DNA of 64,000 nt from Leptospira bouyouniensis (lineage in GTDB: Bacteria > Spirochaetota > Leptospiria > Leptospirales > Leptospiraceae), in NCBI RefSeq assembly GCF_004769525.1, contig NZ_RQFT01000007.1:1-64000 (forward strand), read 5' to 3'. The notes beneath the pieces are model-generated. The model was not told the origin of the DNA. It made no database searches and saw only the letters and a program-made list of their open reading frames with translations. Made by a program: the position numbers and the translations under genes. Positions 50,235 to 60,919 of the stretch are shown piece after piece (positions within the stretch are counted from its first letter, which is position 1; each line of letters starts with the position of its first letter).

Positions 50235-51746
50235 ATGAGAACCTTATCCCTCGTTTTCTTTCTCTTGTCCCTCACTTTTTGTAGGAGAGAAACGGAGGAG
50301 TTTGCGATTCAAATTGCTTTGCCCTCAGACCCAGCCCATTTGGATCCTTTGTTTAGCACTGATCTTACCAGCCAAAAATTAGCAAGATTCCTCCACCAAG
50401 GAATTTTCCATACCGAAAAGGAATCATTGGTTTCCCCTTGGATTTCTAAAATAAAACATATCAACGATCCATCGGAAGAGATCTGGCAAATCGAGTTCAA
50501 TGAGTCAAGCCCTCCCATTACCGATATCCATTTTAGTTTATCCAGACTGATTACCGAATCATATCCAAGAAAGGCAGACTACCAATTCTTAAAATCAGTA
50601 AAAATGATTCCTCCAACACCGATAATGGCCTCTTCTTCTATTTCTGTTTCGTCTGCTACTCCTACCTCTTCTACTACTACTTTCGTTACGAATGGATCAA
50701 GGTCAACATTAGAGTTCCATTTCCAAAAGGGTACCACCGAAACAGAATGGAAAGAAAAGTTGAGTTTACCTTTTGCATCCATCATCGGAAAAGAGGAATG
50801 GAAGAATCAAAATTTAAAAACCTATGGGAAATACAAACTCAAACAATGGAAAAAAAACGAATTTATTGATTTGATGTCCCAAAAAGAATTATCAAAAGGT
50901 TTACCGACCTCCATCCGTTTCCGCATCTTACCTCAATCAACAACATCATTATTTTTATATCGCAAATCGGAGTTGGATGCATTTAAATTATCAGATTTTT
51001 TATTATCAATCCCTGAAGCAATTTCAGAGTTTACTCTTACCAAAAAAGGAAGATCCGTACAATATGTAACCATCAACCAAACAAATCATTGTTTTGATAT
51101 CCACTTTCGAAATGCATTGAATTTTAGCATTCCAAGAGAACTGATCATCAAAAAACTTTTAGAAAACCATGCCGACTTAACTTATGGCCCGGTCCCATTA
51201 CCTTATTTAGAAAAGTTAAATTTAAACCTAAAGAAAATAGATATTCTCTTTGATAAAGAAAAAGCAATTTCCGAATTAAAACTATCCAAATGTTATCCAG
51301 CAGTATTGTCAAAAGAACTTGAGTTTCGAATGCGTGGGGATGATGAAAACCAAACCAAAGGTAGAGCCATTAAACAAGCATTAGAAGACATTGGATTAAA
51401 AATTAGATTAAAACCGATGGAAAAAGCCCCGCTCTACAAAGAAAATGGCGAAGGGAAAGGGGACCTAACGCTACTTACATGGTATTCCGATTACGATTCT
51501 ATTTGGAATTTTTTAGACCCTCTTTTTCATCCAGAAAAAATTGGAAATGGAGGGAATCGATCTTTTTATCAAAACCAAATGATTGGCAAATTACTAAACA
51601 AACCCAATCGAAATATAGATGATGCCAAACAAGTGATAGAAACTGTAACAAATGAAAAACCTTGGATTTTCTTATGGTCCATCCAAGAAAACTATCTTGT
51701 CTCTAAGGAGTTTCTTCGTTATAGCGAACTCGCCGATTATCTATAA
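50235..51746 (+). CDS. extracellular solute-binding lipoprotein (peptide/nickel type)
   Basis: The 503-aa protein starts MRTLSLVFFLLSLTFC; the cysteine ends a lipobox (LTFC), so it is a lipoprotein. Family 5 binding-protein marks are IALPSDPAHLDPLFSTDLTSQKLARFLHQGIF and LTWYSDYDSIWNFLDPLFHP. A Ser/Thr-rich stretch (ASSSISVSSATPTSS, then TTTF) is inserted at about 140-160. No permease genes of an import system are adjacent. The ATG at 50235 is selected for the signal peptide; the open frame begins 13 codons earlier inside the divergent gene. Its 3' end overlaps the convergent PBP1A gene by 44 bases. The ligand is probably a peptide. Confidence 0.83.
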   Translation: MRTLSLVFFLLSLTFCRRETEEFAIQIALPSDPAHLDPLFSTDLTSQKLARFLHQGIFHTEKESLVSPWISKIKHINDPSEEIWQIEFNESSPPITDIHFSLSRLITESYPRKADYQFLKSVKMIPPTPIMASSSISVSSATPTSSTTTFVTNGSRSTLEFHFQKGTTETEWKEKLSLPFASIIGKEEWKNQNLKTYGKYKLKQWKKNEFIDLMSQKELSKGLPTSIRFRILPQSTTSLFLYRKSELDAFKLSDFLLSIPEAISEFTLTKKGRSVQYVTINQTNHCFDIHFRNALNFSIPRELIIKKLLENHADLTYGPVPLPYLEKLNLNLKKIDILFDKEKAISELKLSKCYPAVLSKELEFRMRGDDENQTKGRAIKQALEDIGLKIRLKPMEKAPLYKENGEGKGDLTLLTWYSDYDSIWNFLDPLFHPEKIGNGGNRSFYQNQMIGKLLNKPNRNIDDAKQVIETVTNEKPWIFLWSIQENYLVSKEFLRYSELADYL

Positions 51747-54186
51747 GTGGTGGTTCTAACTCAACAGAATCTACTGCTGTCGGCTGTGACTTTGAGCCAT
51801 CTTCCTCATAATTTGAAATTTCAGAATCTTCATTGTCCATGCCATTCGGCACATTGCTTAGATTTGGTTGTGGATCAGACTTATTAAATCCACTACGTTT
51901 CGGCGGTAAATCTCCTATATAATAATACTGACCGTAAAGAGGAACTTTACAAACATAATCTGGATTATTTTCAATCGTAGTTCCATCATCAGCGCAAACA
52001 TCAACTTTTACAAAATCACCAACAAAACTCGGGATTAATTGGTTACCCATTCCTAATTTTGATTTTACGTTTTGGATGTATTTATACCAAATTCCACCCG
52101 ATACACCTGAGCCAGATCCAGGGAATGGTGCACCTTCATCATGACCAACCCAAACAACCGTTACATTTCGCGGTGTGAGTCCTGCAAACCAAACATCTCT
52201 TACGCCTTTGATCCCTTTCCATTTTGAAGATTTGAGTTTTGGTGATTGGACTGTTCCAGTTTTTCCTGCATATAAAAAAGGCTCCCCTTCTTTACGTTTC
52301 AAAGTCATAGTTCCTTCTTCAGTTAAAACAGATTGAAGAGTATTTATTGCCATCGCACAAGCAACAGGATCTAATATTTGTTCGGCGGCTTCATTGGCAA
52401 CTGTATTATAAAATTCGTTTCCATCCATATCAGTGATTTTGATGATTTTTCTAGGAGTGACTCGTCTTCCCCCATTCATCAGTGTTGCATAAATCACAGA
52501 CAATTCCATTGGACTCAATTCTCCAGACCCAAGGGCAAGTGATAAGTTCCTTTGGAATCTTTGTTCGGCTTCTTCTTCTGGAATAGAAAGGATGGCACTA
52601 AGTTTTTGGATGAAGTATGAAATGCCCACTTCATGCAGAAGTTTTACAGAAACAGTATTTACTGATTGCGCAAGGGCTTGACGGACTGTAATTTCCCCCT
52701 TATAACCTTTGTACCAGTTTTTGGGAGAGTAGCCAGAAATATCCAATTTTTCATCTTTGATTCTGGACGATGGATTCACGATTCGTTTTTCAAAAGCAAG
52801 TGCATAAACAAGGGCTTTGATTGTAGATCCAGGTTGGCGTTTTGCTTCTTCTGCTCGATTGAATCGGAAAACATTAGAGATTTTATAACCACCCACAAGT
52901 GCTTCTACATCCCCCGTCTCTGGATCAAGTGAAATCATCGACCCACTGAGTTGAGGTAAAATACTCCTAGTAACTTCTGCTAAGTCAGCTTTGCCTTTGC
53001 TTTGATATTCTAACTCTTGTTTGGAGAGATCACCACGAACTGAATCGACTCCAATTCGTAAGGCTTCTTCAGCAAATCTTTGTTTTTCTAGATCAAGAGT
53101 GGTATAAACAAGTAGGCCTCGTTCTTCCAAATCTTCATTAGAAAATTTTTCTAAGATAAACCTTCTGATTTCCGTATTAAAATCGGGTGCTAAATTGACT
53201 CTGAAGTCTTTGTCAGCTCCATACTTTCCAATTTCGCTGGAGTATTTAGGATTCCCTTCCTCGTCTTTCGATTCTTTCACTTTATAGATTGTGCGAAATC
53301 GTTTTAAATTTACTTCTATAGATTCTGAAAATTTAACAGGTATGTCTTTTTGCGAGGGATGGAGTTCTGGATTCCGCGCCATATCATATAACACACGTTT
53401 CTGGCGAGAAAGAGCAATTCCTAAGTTCCTAACTGGATTATATACACTTGGTGCGGGGATAATTCCAACAAGAAGTGCAGCTTCTTCAGGACTGAGTTCG
53501 GATGCGGGTTTACGAAAATAATAACGTGCAGCTTCTTCTACTCCTGTATTCCCTTCACCCAAAAAAATTTGATTTAAATACATAGCCAATATTTCCTCTT
53601 TTGAATATTGACTTTCGATATAAAAAGTACAATATAATTCCGTGAGCTTATTGAATAAATTTCGTTTCCCAAGATTGAGAGTGAGCTTCGCTAACTGTTG
53701 TGAGATGGTAGATCCACCTTGTGACAATCGAAATTGTATTAAATTGGTGACAACTGCCCGCATAATGGCTGTATAATTAAGACCTGAATGAGAAAAAAAC
53801 TCTCTATCTTCAGAGGACAAAACTGCCCAAACAATCACATTATGTTTTTTCAAATTATCCGTTCGAATTGGTCGAAAATTGCGGCGATAAAACTCACCCA
53901 TCACTTTCCCACTTCGATCTAGGATCTTCACTGATTTAGGCTGAAAACTATCATAAAAATTAGAAACTTCGGATCTATATTTTTCTAAAGATTTGTGTAC
54001 TCTTATTTCCTCACCAGACCAAACTACATATGCTCCGCCTAAAAAGAAAAAACTAAGAAAAATACCAACGATAAATCCAATCGCAAATACCTGACTCTTT
54101 TTCTGCCAAAAGAATCGTATTAAATCTGTTAAGTGGCCATATAATACTTCTAAAATCAGATAAAAGGAATTATTCTTATAGTTCAT
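51703..54186 (-). CDS. bifunctional penicillin-binding protein 1A
   Basis: This 827-aa class A PBP polymerises glycan strands and cross-links peptides in the periplasm. A membrane anchor (about 31-54) leads to the transglycosylase domain with E126 ([12 protein letters not shown]), [11 protein letters not shown] and [20 protein letters not shown]. The transpeptidase has S454-x-x-K457 (PGSTIKA), SVN (508-510) and KTG in [10 protein letters not shown]. The C-terminus adds a low-complexity polar tail. Its start overlaps the lon stop (ATGA), and its 3' end overlaps the convergent lipoprotein gene by 44 bases. All catalytic residues are intact. Confidence 0.95.
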   Translation of the reverse strand: MNYKNNSFYLILEVLYGHLTDLIRFFWQKKSQVFAIGFIVGIFLSFFFLGGAYVVWSGEEIRVHKSLEKYRSEVSNFYDSFQPKSVKILDRSGKVMGEFYRRNFRPIRTDNLKKHNVIVWAVLSSEDREFFSHSGLNYTAIMRAVVTNLIQFRLSQGGSTISQQLAKLTLNLGKRNLFNKLTELYCTFYIESQYSKEEILAMYLNQIFLGEGNTGVEEAARYYFRKPASELSPEEAALLVGIIPAPSVYNPVRNLGIALSRQKRVLYDMARNPELHPSQKDIPVKFSESIEVNLKRFRTIYKVKESKDEEGNPKYSSEIGKYGADKDFRVNLAPDFNTEIRRFILEKFSNEDLEERGLLVYTTLDLEKQRFAEEALRIGVDSVRGDLSKQELEYQSKGKADLAEVTRSILPQLSGSMISLDPETGDVEALVGGYKISNVFRFNRAEEAKRQPGSTIKALVYALAFEKRIVNPSSRIKDEKLDISGYSPKNWYKGYKGEITVRQALAQSVNTVSVKLLHEVGISYFIQKLSAILSIPEEEAEQRFQRNLSLALGSGELSPMELSVIYATLMNGGRRVTPRKIIKITDMDGNEFYNTVANEAAEQILDPVACAMAINTLQSVLTEEGTMTLKRKEGEPFLYAGKTGTVQSPKLKSSKWKGIKGVRDVWFAGLTPRNVTVVWVGHDEGAPFPGSGSGVSGGIWYKYIQNVKSKLGMGNQLIPSFVGDFVKVDVCADDGTTIENNPDYVCKVPLYGQYYYIGDLPPKRSGFNKSDPQPNLSNVPNGMDNEDSEISNYEEDGSKSQPTAVDSVELEPPLIDNRRVRYNEETP

Positions 54187-56555
54187 TTTTTCTTACTCTT
54201 CGATTTTGGGAACACTAGTTTTTCCACTTCTTCAAATCGTGTCACCGGAAAAAAACTAACACCTTTTTTTACATAATCAGGGATTTCTTGGAAAGCTTTT
54301 TCATTGTCTTTCGGAAATATGATTTTTTTGATTCCCACTCGTTTTGCGGCGACAATTTTTTCTCGTAAACCACCAATCGCTAGCACTTCACCCGTTAATG
54401 TAAGCTCTCCTGTCATACCAAAACCAGGACTAATCACACGATTGGTCACAAGTGATAAGATGGCTGTGGCCATTGTGATACCAGCACTTGGACCATCTTT
54501 AGGAGTGGCGCCATCTGGAACGTGTAAGTGGATCGCTTTTTTCTCGAATAACAAATCGTTGTTCAGATAATTTTTCACAAACGACAAAGCAATGTTTGCT
54601 GACTCTTCCATCATTTTTCCCATTTGGCCAGTGAGTGTGAGGCCACCTTTGCCAGGAATTAACACTGCTTCAATGAGTAAGGTTGAACCTCCTGCATTGG
54701 TCCATGCAAGTCCAAGAGCCGTACCAGGTACCTTTGGAATTGTCATTCGATCGTCCACAAACGGAGGTGGACCTAAAAATTCCACCAAGTCTTTTTCCCT
54801 GATTTCTTTTGAGTATTTTTCCTTTAACACTTGTTTGAGGGCAAGTTTTCTGACCAATTTATCGAAAGTTTTTTCAAGACCACGCAAACCCGATTCTCTT
54901 GAATAAGAGTTGATCAAATGAGTTACCGTCTCTTTTTTCATCGTAAACAAATCTGGATTCAGCCCATTCTTAATGAAGATTTTGCTCCAGAGGTATTTTT
55001 GAAAAATTTGGATTTTTTCTTCTGTGATATAACCAGAAAGTTGTATTACTTCCATACGATCGAGTAATACTCGTGGGATAGGTTCAAATGTATTTGCTGT
55101 AGCGATGAATAAAACATCCGACAAATCAAATGGTAAATCTAAATAATGATCTCTAAAGTTAAAATTTTGTTCAGGATCAAGTACTTCTAATAATGCAGCT
55201 TGAGGGTCACCTTGGTAACCTTGCGACATTTTATCGATCTCATCAAGTAAAATCACCGTGTCCCTTTCTTTTGTGATCTTTAATGCATTGATAAGTTTAC
55301 CTGGCATAGCACCAATATACGTGCGACGGTGGCCTTTGATCTCTGCTTCATCCCTGACTCCACCAACACTAAACCGATAAAACTTCCTCCCTAGTGCCTC
55401 CGCAATGGATTTTGCAATAGAAGTTTTACCGACACCAGGTGGGCCAACAAGGCAAAGGATAGAACCTTTACTTTTCGGATTGAGTTTATGCACTGCTAAA
55501 AATTCCAAGATGCGCTCTTTTACATCTTCCAATTTATGGTGGTCCCGATTGAGAATTTTTTTGGCATGTAATAGATTGATATCTCTTTGGACTGGTTTTT
55601 CCCAAGGCAGGCTATCCACCAAATCCAAATAGTTCCTGATCACATTGTAATCACTTGATATTGGATCTGAGTTTTTAAATTTATCAATTTCTCTTTCCAC
55701 TTCTACAATAATTTCATCTGCAACTGGAATCGATTTTAAACGTGTAAGTAATTTATCATATTTCTGTTCAGTTTTATCCTCTCCAACACCTAATTCTTGT
55801 TGTATGGCCTTTAACTGTTCCCTTAAAAAAAATTGCCTTTGTTGGTTATCAATTTTGTCATTGATTTGTTCTTGGATTTTTTTCTGTAATACAACTAACT
55901 CGATTTCTTTTTTTAGGAATAACAAAACTTTTTCAAGTCTATCATTGATTTGAATGGCTTCTATAACGGATTGGTATTCTTCTTTTTCTAAATTAAGTAT
56001 GGAACATACAAAATCTGCCATTTTTGCTGGTTCATTCACATTCATCATAGTTAATTTCATGTCTTCAGTGAACAAAGGATTGTTTTGTGCCAGTTCCTTA
56101 GTTAAGATGAGCAAAGTGCGCATTAAGGCTTTGATATTGTTTTTGCTCGTGCCCAATTCTTCTTCTGGGTAGGCAACATTAGCAATTAACATTGGTTCTT
56201 TGGTGTGGATTGAATTGATTTTAAATCTTTGGATTGTATTCACTAGAATATTCATCCCACCATCAGGTAGGTTGATTTTTTTAAGTATCCTTGCTACAAC
56301 TCCAATCTGAAAAATATTATCCTCTGAAGGAAGTTCCGATTCATCTTCTTTGAGTAAAATAAGCCCTAAAAACCCAGCTCCTTTCGAAGATTCTTCGATC
56401 GCTTGGATAAATCTACCTGGAGGTACGATGAGTGGAGTGATGATACCAGGAAAAACAGGTCGTACTTTGATCGGAAGTAAAAAGATCTGTTTTGGTAAAG
56501 TATCTTCTAGTCTTGCCAATTTGGTTGGGTTTTCCCAAAATTCATTTGATTCCAA
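54183..56555 (-). CDS. lon: ATP-dependent protease Lon
   Basis: Lon degrades misfolded and regulatory proteins. Domains of the 790-aa protein: an N-terminal LON substrate-binding part ([19 protein letters not shown]), a helical linker, an AAA+ module with Walker [12 protein letters not shown] and Walker [12 protein letters not shown], and the C-terminal protease with the Ser of [11 protein letters not shown] and the Lys of [13 protein letters not shown]. The frame is open to a TTG at 56594, but I prefer the TTG at 56555 ([11 protein letters not shown]): GGAAGGA lies just after the uvrB stop and seven or so bases before it. That start removes the overlap with uvrB. Confidence 0.93.
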   Translation of the reverse strand: MESNEFWENPTKLARLEDTLPKQIFLLPIKVRPVFPGIITPLIVPPGRFIQAIEESSKGAGFLGLILLKEDESELPSEDNIFQIGVVARILKKINLPDGGMNILVNTIQRFKINSIHTKEPMLIANVAYPEEELGTSKNNIKALMRTLLILTKELAQNNPLFTEDMKLTMMNVNEPAKMADFVCSILNLEKEEYQSVIEAIQINDRLEKVLLFLKKEIELVVLQKKIQEQINDKIDNQQRQFFLREQLKAIQQELGVGEDKTEQKYDKLLTRLKSIPVADEIIVEVEREIDKFKNSDPISSDYNVIRNYLDLVDSLPWEKPVQRDINLLHAKKILNRDHHKLEDVKERILEFLAVHKLNPKSKGSILCLVGPPGVGKTSIAKSIAEALGRKFYRFSVGGVRDEAEIKGHRRTYIGAMPGKLINALKITKERDTVILLDEIDKMSQGYQGDPQAALLEVLDPEQNFNFRDHYLDLPFDLSDVLFIATANTFEPIPRVLLDRMEVIQLSGYITEEKIQIFQKYLWSKIFIKNGLNPDLFTMKKETVTHLINSYSRESGLRGLEKTFDKLVRKLALKQVLKEKYSKEIREKDLVEFLGPPPFVDDRMTIPKVPGTALGLAWTNAGGSTLLIEAVLIPGKGGLTLTGQMGKMMEESANIALSFVKNYLNNDLLFEKKAIHLHVPDGATPKDGPSAGITMATAILSLVTNRVISPGFGMTGELTLTGEVLAIGGLREKIVAAKRVGIKKIIFPKDNEKAFQEIPDYVKKGVSFFPVTRFEEVEKLVFPKSKSKKK

Positions 56556-56568
56556 TCCGTATCCTTCC

Positions 56569-58563
56569 TTATGTTTCAATTTTATCTGGGCCAAGTGCTA
56601 ACATTTTATCACGAAACATGGCCGCTTTTTCAAAATCTAAGTCATTTGCGTAACGTAACATCTCACGTTTCAAAGCTTCACGTAACTTGTCTTTGGTTTT
56701 GTATTTCTTCAAAGTAAATTCTTTTTCCAAGTCTTTTAATGCTTCTTCTTTGCTATCCTCTTCCGCCATTTCCCTCGGAAGAATATCATGAATTTCTTTT
56801 CGAATTGTCTGTGGTGTGATTCCCATTTTTTGATTATGAGATTCTTGAATCAAACGCCGACGTTCCGTTTCACTAATCGCTTTTTTCATCGAATCTGTCA
56901 TACGATCAGCATATAAAATTGCCTTTCCATTGACATTCCTTGCAGCACGACCAATCGTTTGGATGAGTGATTTGTAGTTTCTAAGAAAACCTTCTTTGTC
57001 GGCATCAAGGATAGTAACTAGAGACACTTCTGGTATATCCAAACCTTCTCTTAATAAATTGATCCCAACGATACAATCATAAACACCTTTTCGTAAGTCC
57101 CGAATGATTTCCGTACGTTCGATCGTGTCAATTTCCGAATGTAAATAAGCGATCTTTAGACCCACTTCTTTATAATAATCAGTTAAATCTTCTGACATTT
57201 TTTTTGTCAGAGTGGTAATAAGGATTCGTTCTTTTTGTTCAATCCTCAATCTAATTTCGTTAAGAATGTCTTCAATTTGATTTGCCGTTGGCCTAACTTC
57301 TACAATCGGATCAAGAAGTCCTGTTGGTCGAATGATTTGTTCAAAAATTGCCTCACTTTTATTCAATTCATTTTGATCAGGTGTGGCTGACACATACAAA
57401 GTCCTTGGTGTCATTTGTTCAAATTCTTCAAAATTCAAAGGTCTATTGTCAAGTGCGCTTGGTAAGCGAAACCCAAAGTCAACTAACGTTTGTTTTCTGG
57501 ACCTATCTCCAGCATACATTCCACCGATTTGGGGTAAAGTAACATGAGATTCGTCAATGATGAGTAAAAAATCTTTTCCAGGAAAATAATCGAGAAGGCA
57601 CGCCGGTCTTTCCCCTTCTGACCTACCGGTCAAATGCCTTGAATAGTTTTCAATTCCATTACAATAACCAAGTTCGAGTAACATCTCCATGTCATAGTTG
57701 GTTCTTGATTCAATTCGTTCGGCTTCTAAGTGTTTGCCTTGTTTTAGAAAATATTCTTTTTGTAAAGCCATCTCTTCTTTGATTTTTTCAATGGCATCTT
57801 TGATTTTTGGACCTGAAGTGATGAAATGTTTTGCAGGGTATACGACCACGCGGTCCAATTTGATTTTTACCTTACCTGTAAGAGGATCAATTTTAGAAAG
57901 ACCATCAATCTCATCTCCAAATAATTCGATTCGAATTCCTTCCTCTTGGTAAGATGGCATAATTTCAATCGTGTCTCCCCGAACTCGGAAATTCCCTCGA
58001 CTAAAATCAATATCGTTTCTTGCATATTGGATGTGTAAAAATTTACGAATGATTTGGTCACGGTCGATTTTATCTCCAACTTGCAGCATCACAACAGAGT
58101 TCATATAATCTTCAGGAGAACCCAAGCCATAAATGCAAGATACGGAACTTACAATGATCACATCATCTCGTTCCAATAAACTGGAAGTAGCACGTAATCT
58201 AAGTTTGTCGATTTCTTCATTCATCGACATATCTTTTTCTATAAATGTATCTGAAGAAGGAACGTAGGCTTCAGGTTGGTAATAATCATAATACGAAACA
58301 AAATATTCGACTGCATTTTCAGGGAAAAATTCCTTAAACTCCCGAAACAACTGAGCCGCCAATGTTTTATTATGTGATAGAATCAGAGTGGGTTTTTTGA
58401 CACGAGTGATAACTTCGGCCATGGTAAATGTTTTTCCAGACCCAGTCACACCCACGAGTGTGATTTTGTTTTTACCTTCACCAAATGAATTTGCAATATT
58501 TTCAATTGCTTTCACTTGGTCTCCGGCAGCTTTAAAAGGAGAAACCATTTTGAAATTTGCCAT
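56569..58563 (-). CDS. uvrB: UvrB, excinuclease subunit B
   Basis: This is the damage-verification helicase of nucleotide excision repair; it partners with UvrA and UvrC. The 664-aa protein carries Walker A GVTGSGKT (38-45), the beta-hairpin with [15 protein letters not shown], helicase motifs [18 protein letters not shown] and YVSATP, motif [16 protein letters not shown], and a C-terminal UVR domain ([28 protein letters not shown]). Length and motifs are standard. It lies downstream of an RsbW-like ATPase gene (six bases) and upstream of lon (13 bases). Confidence 0.98.
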   Translation of the reverse strand: MANFKMVSPFKAAGDQVKAIENIANSFGEGKNKITLVGVTGSGKTFTMAEVITRVKKPTLILSHNKTLAAQLFREFKEFFPENAVEYFVSYYDYYQPEAYVPSSDTFIEKDMSMNEEIDKLRLRATSSLLERDDVIIVSSVSCIYGLGSPEDYMNSVVMLQVGDKIDRDQIIRKFLHIQYARNDIDFSRGNFRVRGDTIEIMPSYQEEGIRIELFGDEIDGLSKIDPLTGKVKIKLDRVVVYPAKHFITSGPKIKDAIEKIKEEMALQKEYFLKQGKHLEAERIESRTNYDMEMLLELGYCNGIENYSRHLTGRSEGERPACLLDYFPGKDFLLIIDESHVTLPQIGGMYAGDRSRKQTLVDFGFRLPSALDNRPLNFEEFEQMTPRTLYVSATPDQNELNKSEAIFEQIIRPTGLLDPIVEVRPTANQIEDILNEIRLRIEQKERILITTLTKKMSEDLTDYYKEVGLKIAYLHSEIDTIERTEIIRDLRKGVYDCIVGINLLREGLDIPEVSLVTILDADKEGFLRNYKSLIQTIGRAARNVNGKAILYADRMTDSMKKAISETERRRLIQESHNQKMGITPQTIRKEIHDILPREMAEEDSKEEALKDLEKEFTLKKYKTKDKLREALKREMLRYANDLDFEKAAMFRDKMLALGPDKIET

Positions 58564-58569
58564 AGGAAC

Positions 58570-59253
58570 CTATGTTAGTTTACGAGTTGCTTTTAGGATA
58601 GCTTGTTTTCTGTTATCAGTGATTTCTAAATCAACAGAATCAAAAAGTTTTTGCATGACCATCATGCCACGCATAAGGGTTGCGGTGGATGAAAATTTAC
58701 CCCTTTGGATATCATCTTCTAAATTAAAATCTTTAACGGTGTTGATCATTTCAATACTAAACACTTTATGTTTGTCTATTTGGAATGTAACTTCCACTCC
58801 ACCGCCATCACCATACTTTGCTGCATTTTCTACTGCTTCAACCGTTGCGATACAAAGATCCATTCGTAACTCTTCATCGATTCCATTCCGTTTGAGAAAA
58901 TAAGCAAGTCTTGCCCTTACATATTGCATTGGATTAAAATGGAGTGCACCGAGGATGACAAAAGTTTCAGTAACACCCATCTTTCGTATGATAGGTGAAA
59001 CATCCGTTATATAATACTCACGTGGGTCAATTGGATTGGTTGTGATGAACGAATCTTTGACAAGTTCATCTAATACTGAAATGACAGTTTCTAAAGTTGT
59101 ATCTGGTACATCTTTGAACTTTCTCTGGATTTCCATAAAAACCCAAGAGTAAAAATCGTTCACATTCCCCGACAGTCCATTGGAGAACAAAGTTTTGATT
59201 TCTTTCTCTAACTCGGTTCTGGAAAGAGGGAACGGCATATATTCCCATTTCAA
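58570..59253 (-). CDS. RsbW-like ATP-binding protein (HATPase_c_2)
   Basis: The 227-aa protein has a helical N-terminal half and a C-terminal GHKL ATPase of the anti-sigma-factor kinase type: IATVEAVENAAKYGDGGGVEVTF is the N-box, followed by IQRGKFSSTATLMRGMMVMQKL as the lid/G2 region (in place of GxGL). A second gene of similar kind lies at the far right of the window. In Leptospira such proteins belong to partner-switching pathways; the partner is not here. Two starts are possible, 59253 and 59238; the latter has GGGA at good spacing. The following gene is uvrB. Confidence 0.75.
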   Translation of the reverse strand: MKWEYMPFPLSRTELEKEIKTLFSNGLSGNVNDFYSWVFMEIQRKFKDVPDTTLETVISVLDELVKDSFITTNPIDPREYYITDVSPIIRKMGVTETFVILGALHFNPMQYVRARLAYFLKRNGIDEELRMDLCIATVEAVENAAKYGDGGGVEVTFQIDKHKVFSIEMINTVKDFNLEDDIQRGKFSSTATLMRGMMVMQKLFDSVDLEITDNRKQAILKATRKLT

Positions 59254-59286
59254 TGGGAACGGAGGAGTTGTAAATTGTTTTATCCT

Positions 59287-59754
59287 TTAGGGATTAGTCC
59301 GTGTTTTTTCTTGGCGCAGTGCTTCATAAAGGATGATGGCAACGGCATTGGATAAATTGATCGAACGACTCGATTCTGCCATAGGAATTGAAATGATTTG
59401 GTCAGAAGGGTGGACTTTGTGAATTTCTTCCGGAAGTCCCGAGGTCTCCCTGCCAAATAAAAATACATCTTGCGACGTAAAGGACACATCCCAATAGACT
59501 TTTTTTCCAAACTTGGATACAAGCAAAATTCGTTTCCCAAGGCTCTCTTTTTCCTTTTGGAAGATTTCCCAAGTGGGGTAACGAAAGAGTTCCAAATCTT
59601 TCCAATAGTCAAGGCCTGCACGCCTCACCGCTTTTTCAGAAAGATCAAAAGACGGTTCCCCCACAATCGAAAGTGGCACCCCTGCATTCACACAAAGTCT
59701 GGCAATATTACCCGTGTTAGGTGGAATTTCAGGGCGAAACAATGCAATTTCCAA
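59287..59754 (-). CDS. trmL: tRNA (cytidine/uridine-34-2'-O)-methyltransferase TrmL
   Basis: This 155-aa SPOUT-fold enzyme methylates the wobble base ribose of tRNA-Leu. Marks are LFRPEIPPNTGNIARLCVNAGVPL at the N-terminus, the SAM knot segments LFGRETSGLPEEI and ISIPMAESSRSINLSNAVAIILYEALRQ. Length matches the E. coli protein. The start is a TTG, placed by homology with MLNIVLYEPEIPPNTG; the ribosome site is weak. It begins seven bases after the S1-domain gene stop. Confidence 0.95.
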   Translation of the reverse strand: MEIALFRPEIPPNTGNIARLCVNAGVPLSIVGEPSFDLSEKAVRRAGLDYWKDLELFRYPTWEIFQKEKESLGKRILLVSKFGKKVYWDVSFTSQDVFLFGRETSGLPEEIHKVHPSDQIISIPMAESSRSINLSNAVAIILYEALRQEKTRTNP

Positions 59755-59761
59755 GATATTT

Positions 59762-60919
59762 TTACTTCTTTTTCTTTTGGTTTTCCAAAGATTTCTTTAA
59801 AGCAAGACCAAAACTGGAAACAGAATCGTTAGAACTATCTTTGGAAAGATAATCTTGGTATTCCATTCTGTCTTTTGCTTCTGCAGCCTTTGTTATCGAA
59901 AGAGCAATTTGTCTTTTTTCTGGATTGATTTCCAAAACAAATACTTCGAGTTTTTGGCCAGGTTGGAAAACAGTATTGAGGGGAGTCCTTTGAGGAATTC
60001 CAGATTCTTTGTTAGGAACAAGTCCTGAAAAATCTTCTCCCAACCGTACAAATAGTCCGAATGGTTTGATTGATTCCACAATCCCTGAAATGATATCCGA
60101 TTCCTTAAAAGGAAGTTTTCCTGACCAAGGGTCCGATAAAAAATCTTTTACACTGAGTGAGATTTTATTCGTAGTCCAATCCAATGTTAAAATTTTAGCA
60201 CGTAAAGTTTCTCCCACTCGAAACTCAGTGGTGAGATCTGGATTTTTTTTATACGTTGCTTCCGATTGAGGGACCAAGGCATCAAGTCCATCCATGTCCA
60301 CAATGAGGCCAAATTTGTGAATACTTTTCACAACACATGAAACAAACATTCCAACTTTCAACTCGTCACGTAACAGCTGTTTCTTTGTCTCTCTTTCTTT
60401 ATCTGCTATTTTCTTTTGAGAGAGTAAAATTTTGTTTTGTTTTTTGCCAAGTTCGGAGATGATAAACTTGATTCGTTTACCAGCTATATTTTTTCCTTTT
60501 AAAGATACATCCAATTGGCTAAACGGAACAAAGGCTGTGTGACTTCCAAGTTTTACATCCCAACCGCCATTCCCTTCTTGTAACAACTGACCAAGAACAG
60601 GAATTTCAAATTGATGGGCTAATTCTAAATTTTCTTCTGTTAGGTTGTCTTGGGACAAACAAGTGGTAAAATAAAAATCACCAGAATTTTCTTTTAAAAA
60701 ATATACGACGAGGGTATCACCTATTTTTGGTAATACATCTTCTCTCCATTCTTCTGAAGAGATATTTCCTATCACTTTGTTTTCAACAGTTCTGATAAAT
60801 ACATAATCATTCTTAACAGCTGTTACTTTGGCTTCATGGCGAGAGCCTGGTTCAATGGATTGTCTTTTTTTAAAACTTTCTTCTAATAAACGGTCAAATT
60901 CTGAGGATGGGCCTTTCAT
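59762..60919 (-). CDS. S1 RNA-binding domain protein (ribosomal protein S1-like)
   Basis: The 385-aa protein has several S1 domains: about 20-85 (GSRHEAKVTAVKNDYVFIRTVENKVIG), a second, diverged one near 95-165, a third near 185-255 (GMFVSCVVKSIHKFGLIVDMDGLDALVPQSEATY) and a fourth near 275-345 (GIVESIKPFGLFVRLGEDFSGLVPNKESG). True S1 usually has six, so this may be an additional S1-type protein. The C-terminus ends in a Lys-rich tail. It overlaps the amidohydrolase-like gene by ATGA and is followed by trmL. Confidence 0.88.
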   Translation of the reverse strand: MKGPSSEFDRLLEESFKKRQSIEPGSRHEAKVTAVKNDYVFIRTVENKVIGNISSEEWREDVLPKIGDTLVVYFLKENSGDFYFTTCLSQDNLTEENLELAHQFEIPVLGQLLQEGNGGWDVKLGSHTAFVPFSQLDVSLKGKNIAGKRIKFIISELGKKQNKILLSQKKIADKERETKKQLLRDELKVGMFVSCVVKSIHKFGLIVDMDGLDALVPQSEATYKKNPDLTTEFRVGETLRAKILTLDWTTNKISLSVKDFLSDPWSGKLPFKESDIISGIVESIKPFGLFVRLGEDFSGLVPNKESGIPQRTPLNTVFQPGQKLEVFVLEINPEKRQIALSITKAAEAKDRMEYQDYLSKDSSNDSVSSFGLALKKSLENQKKKK

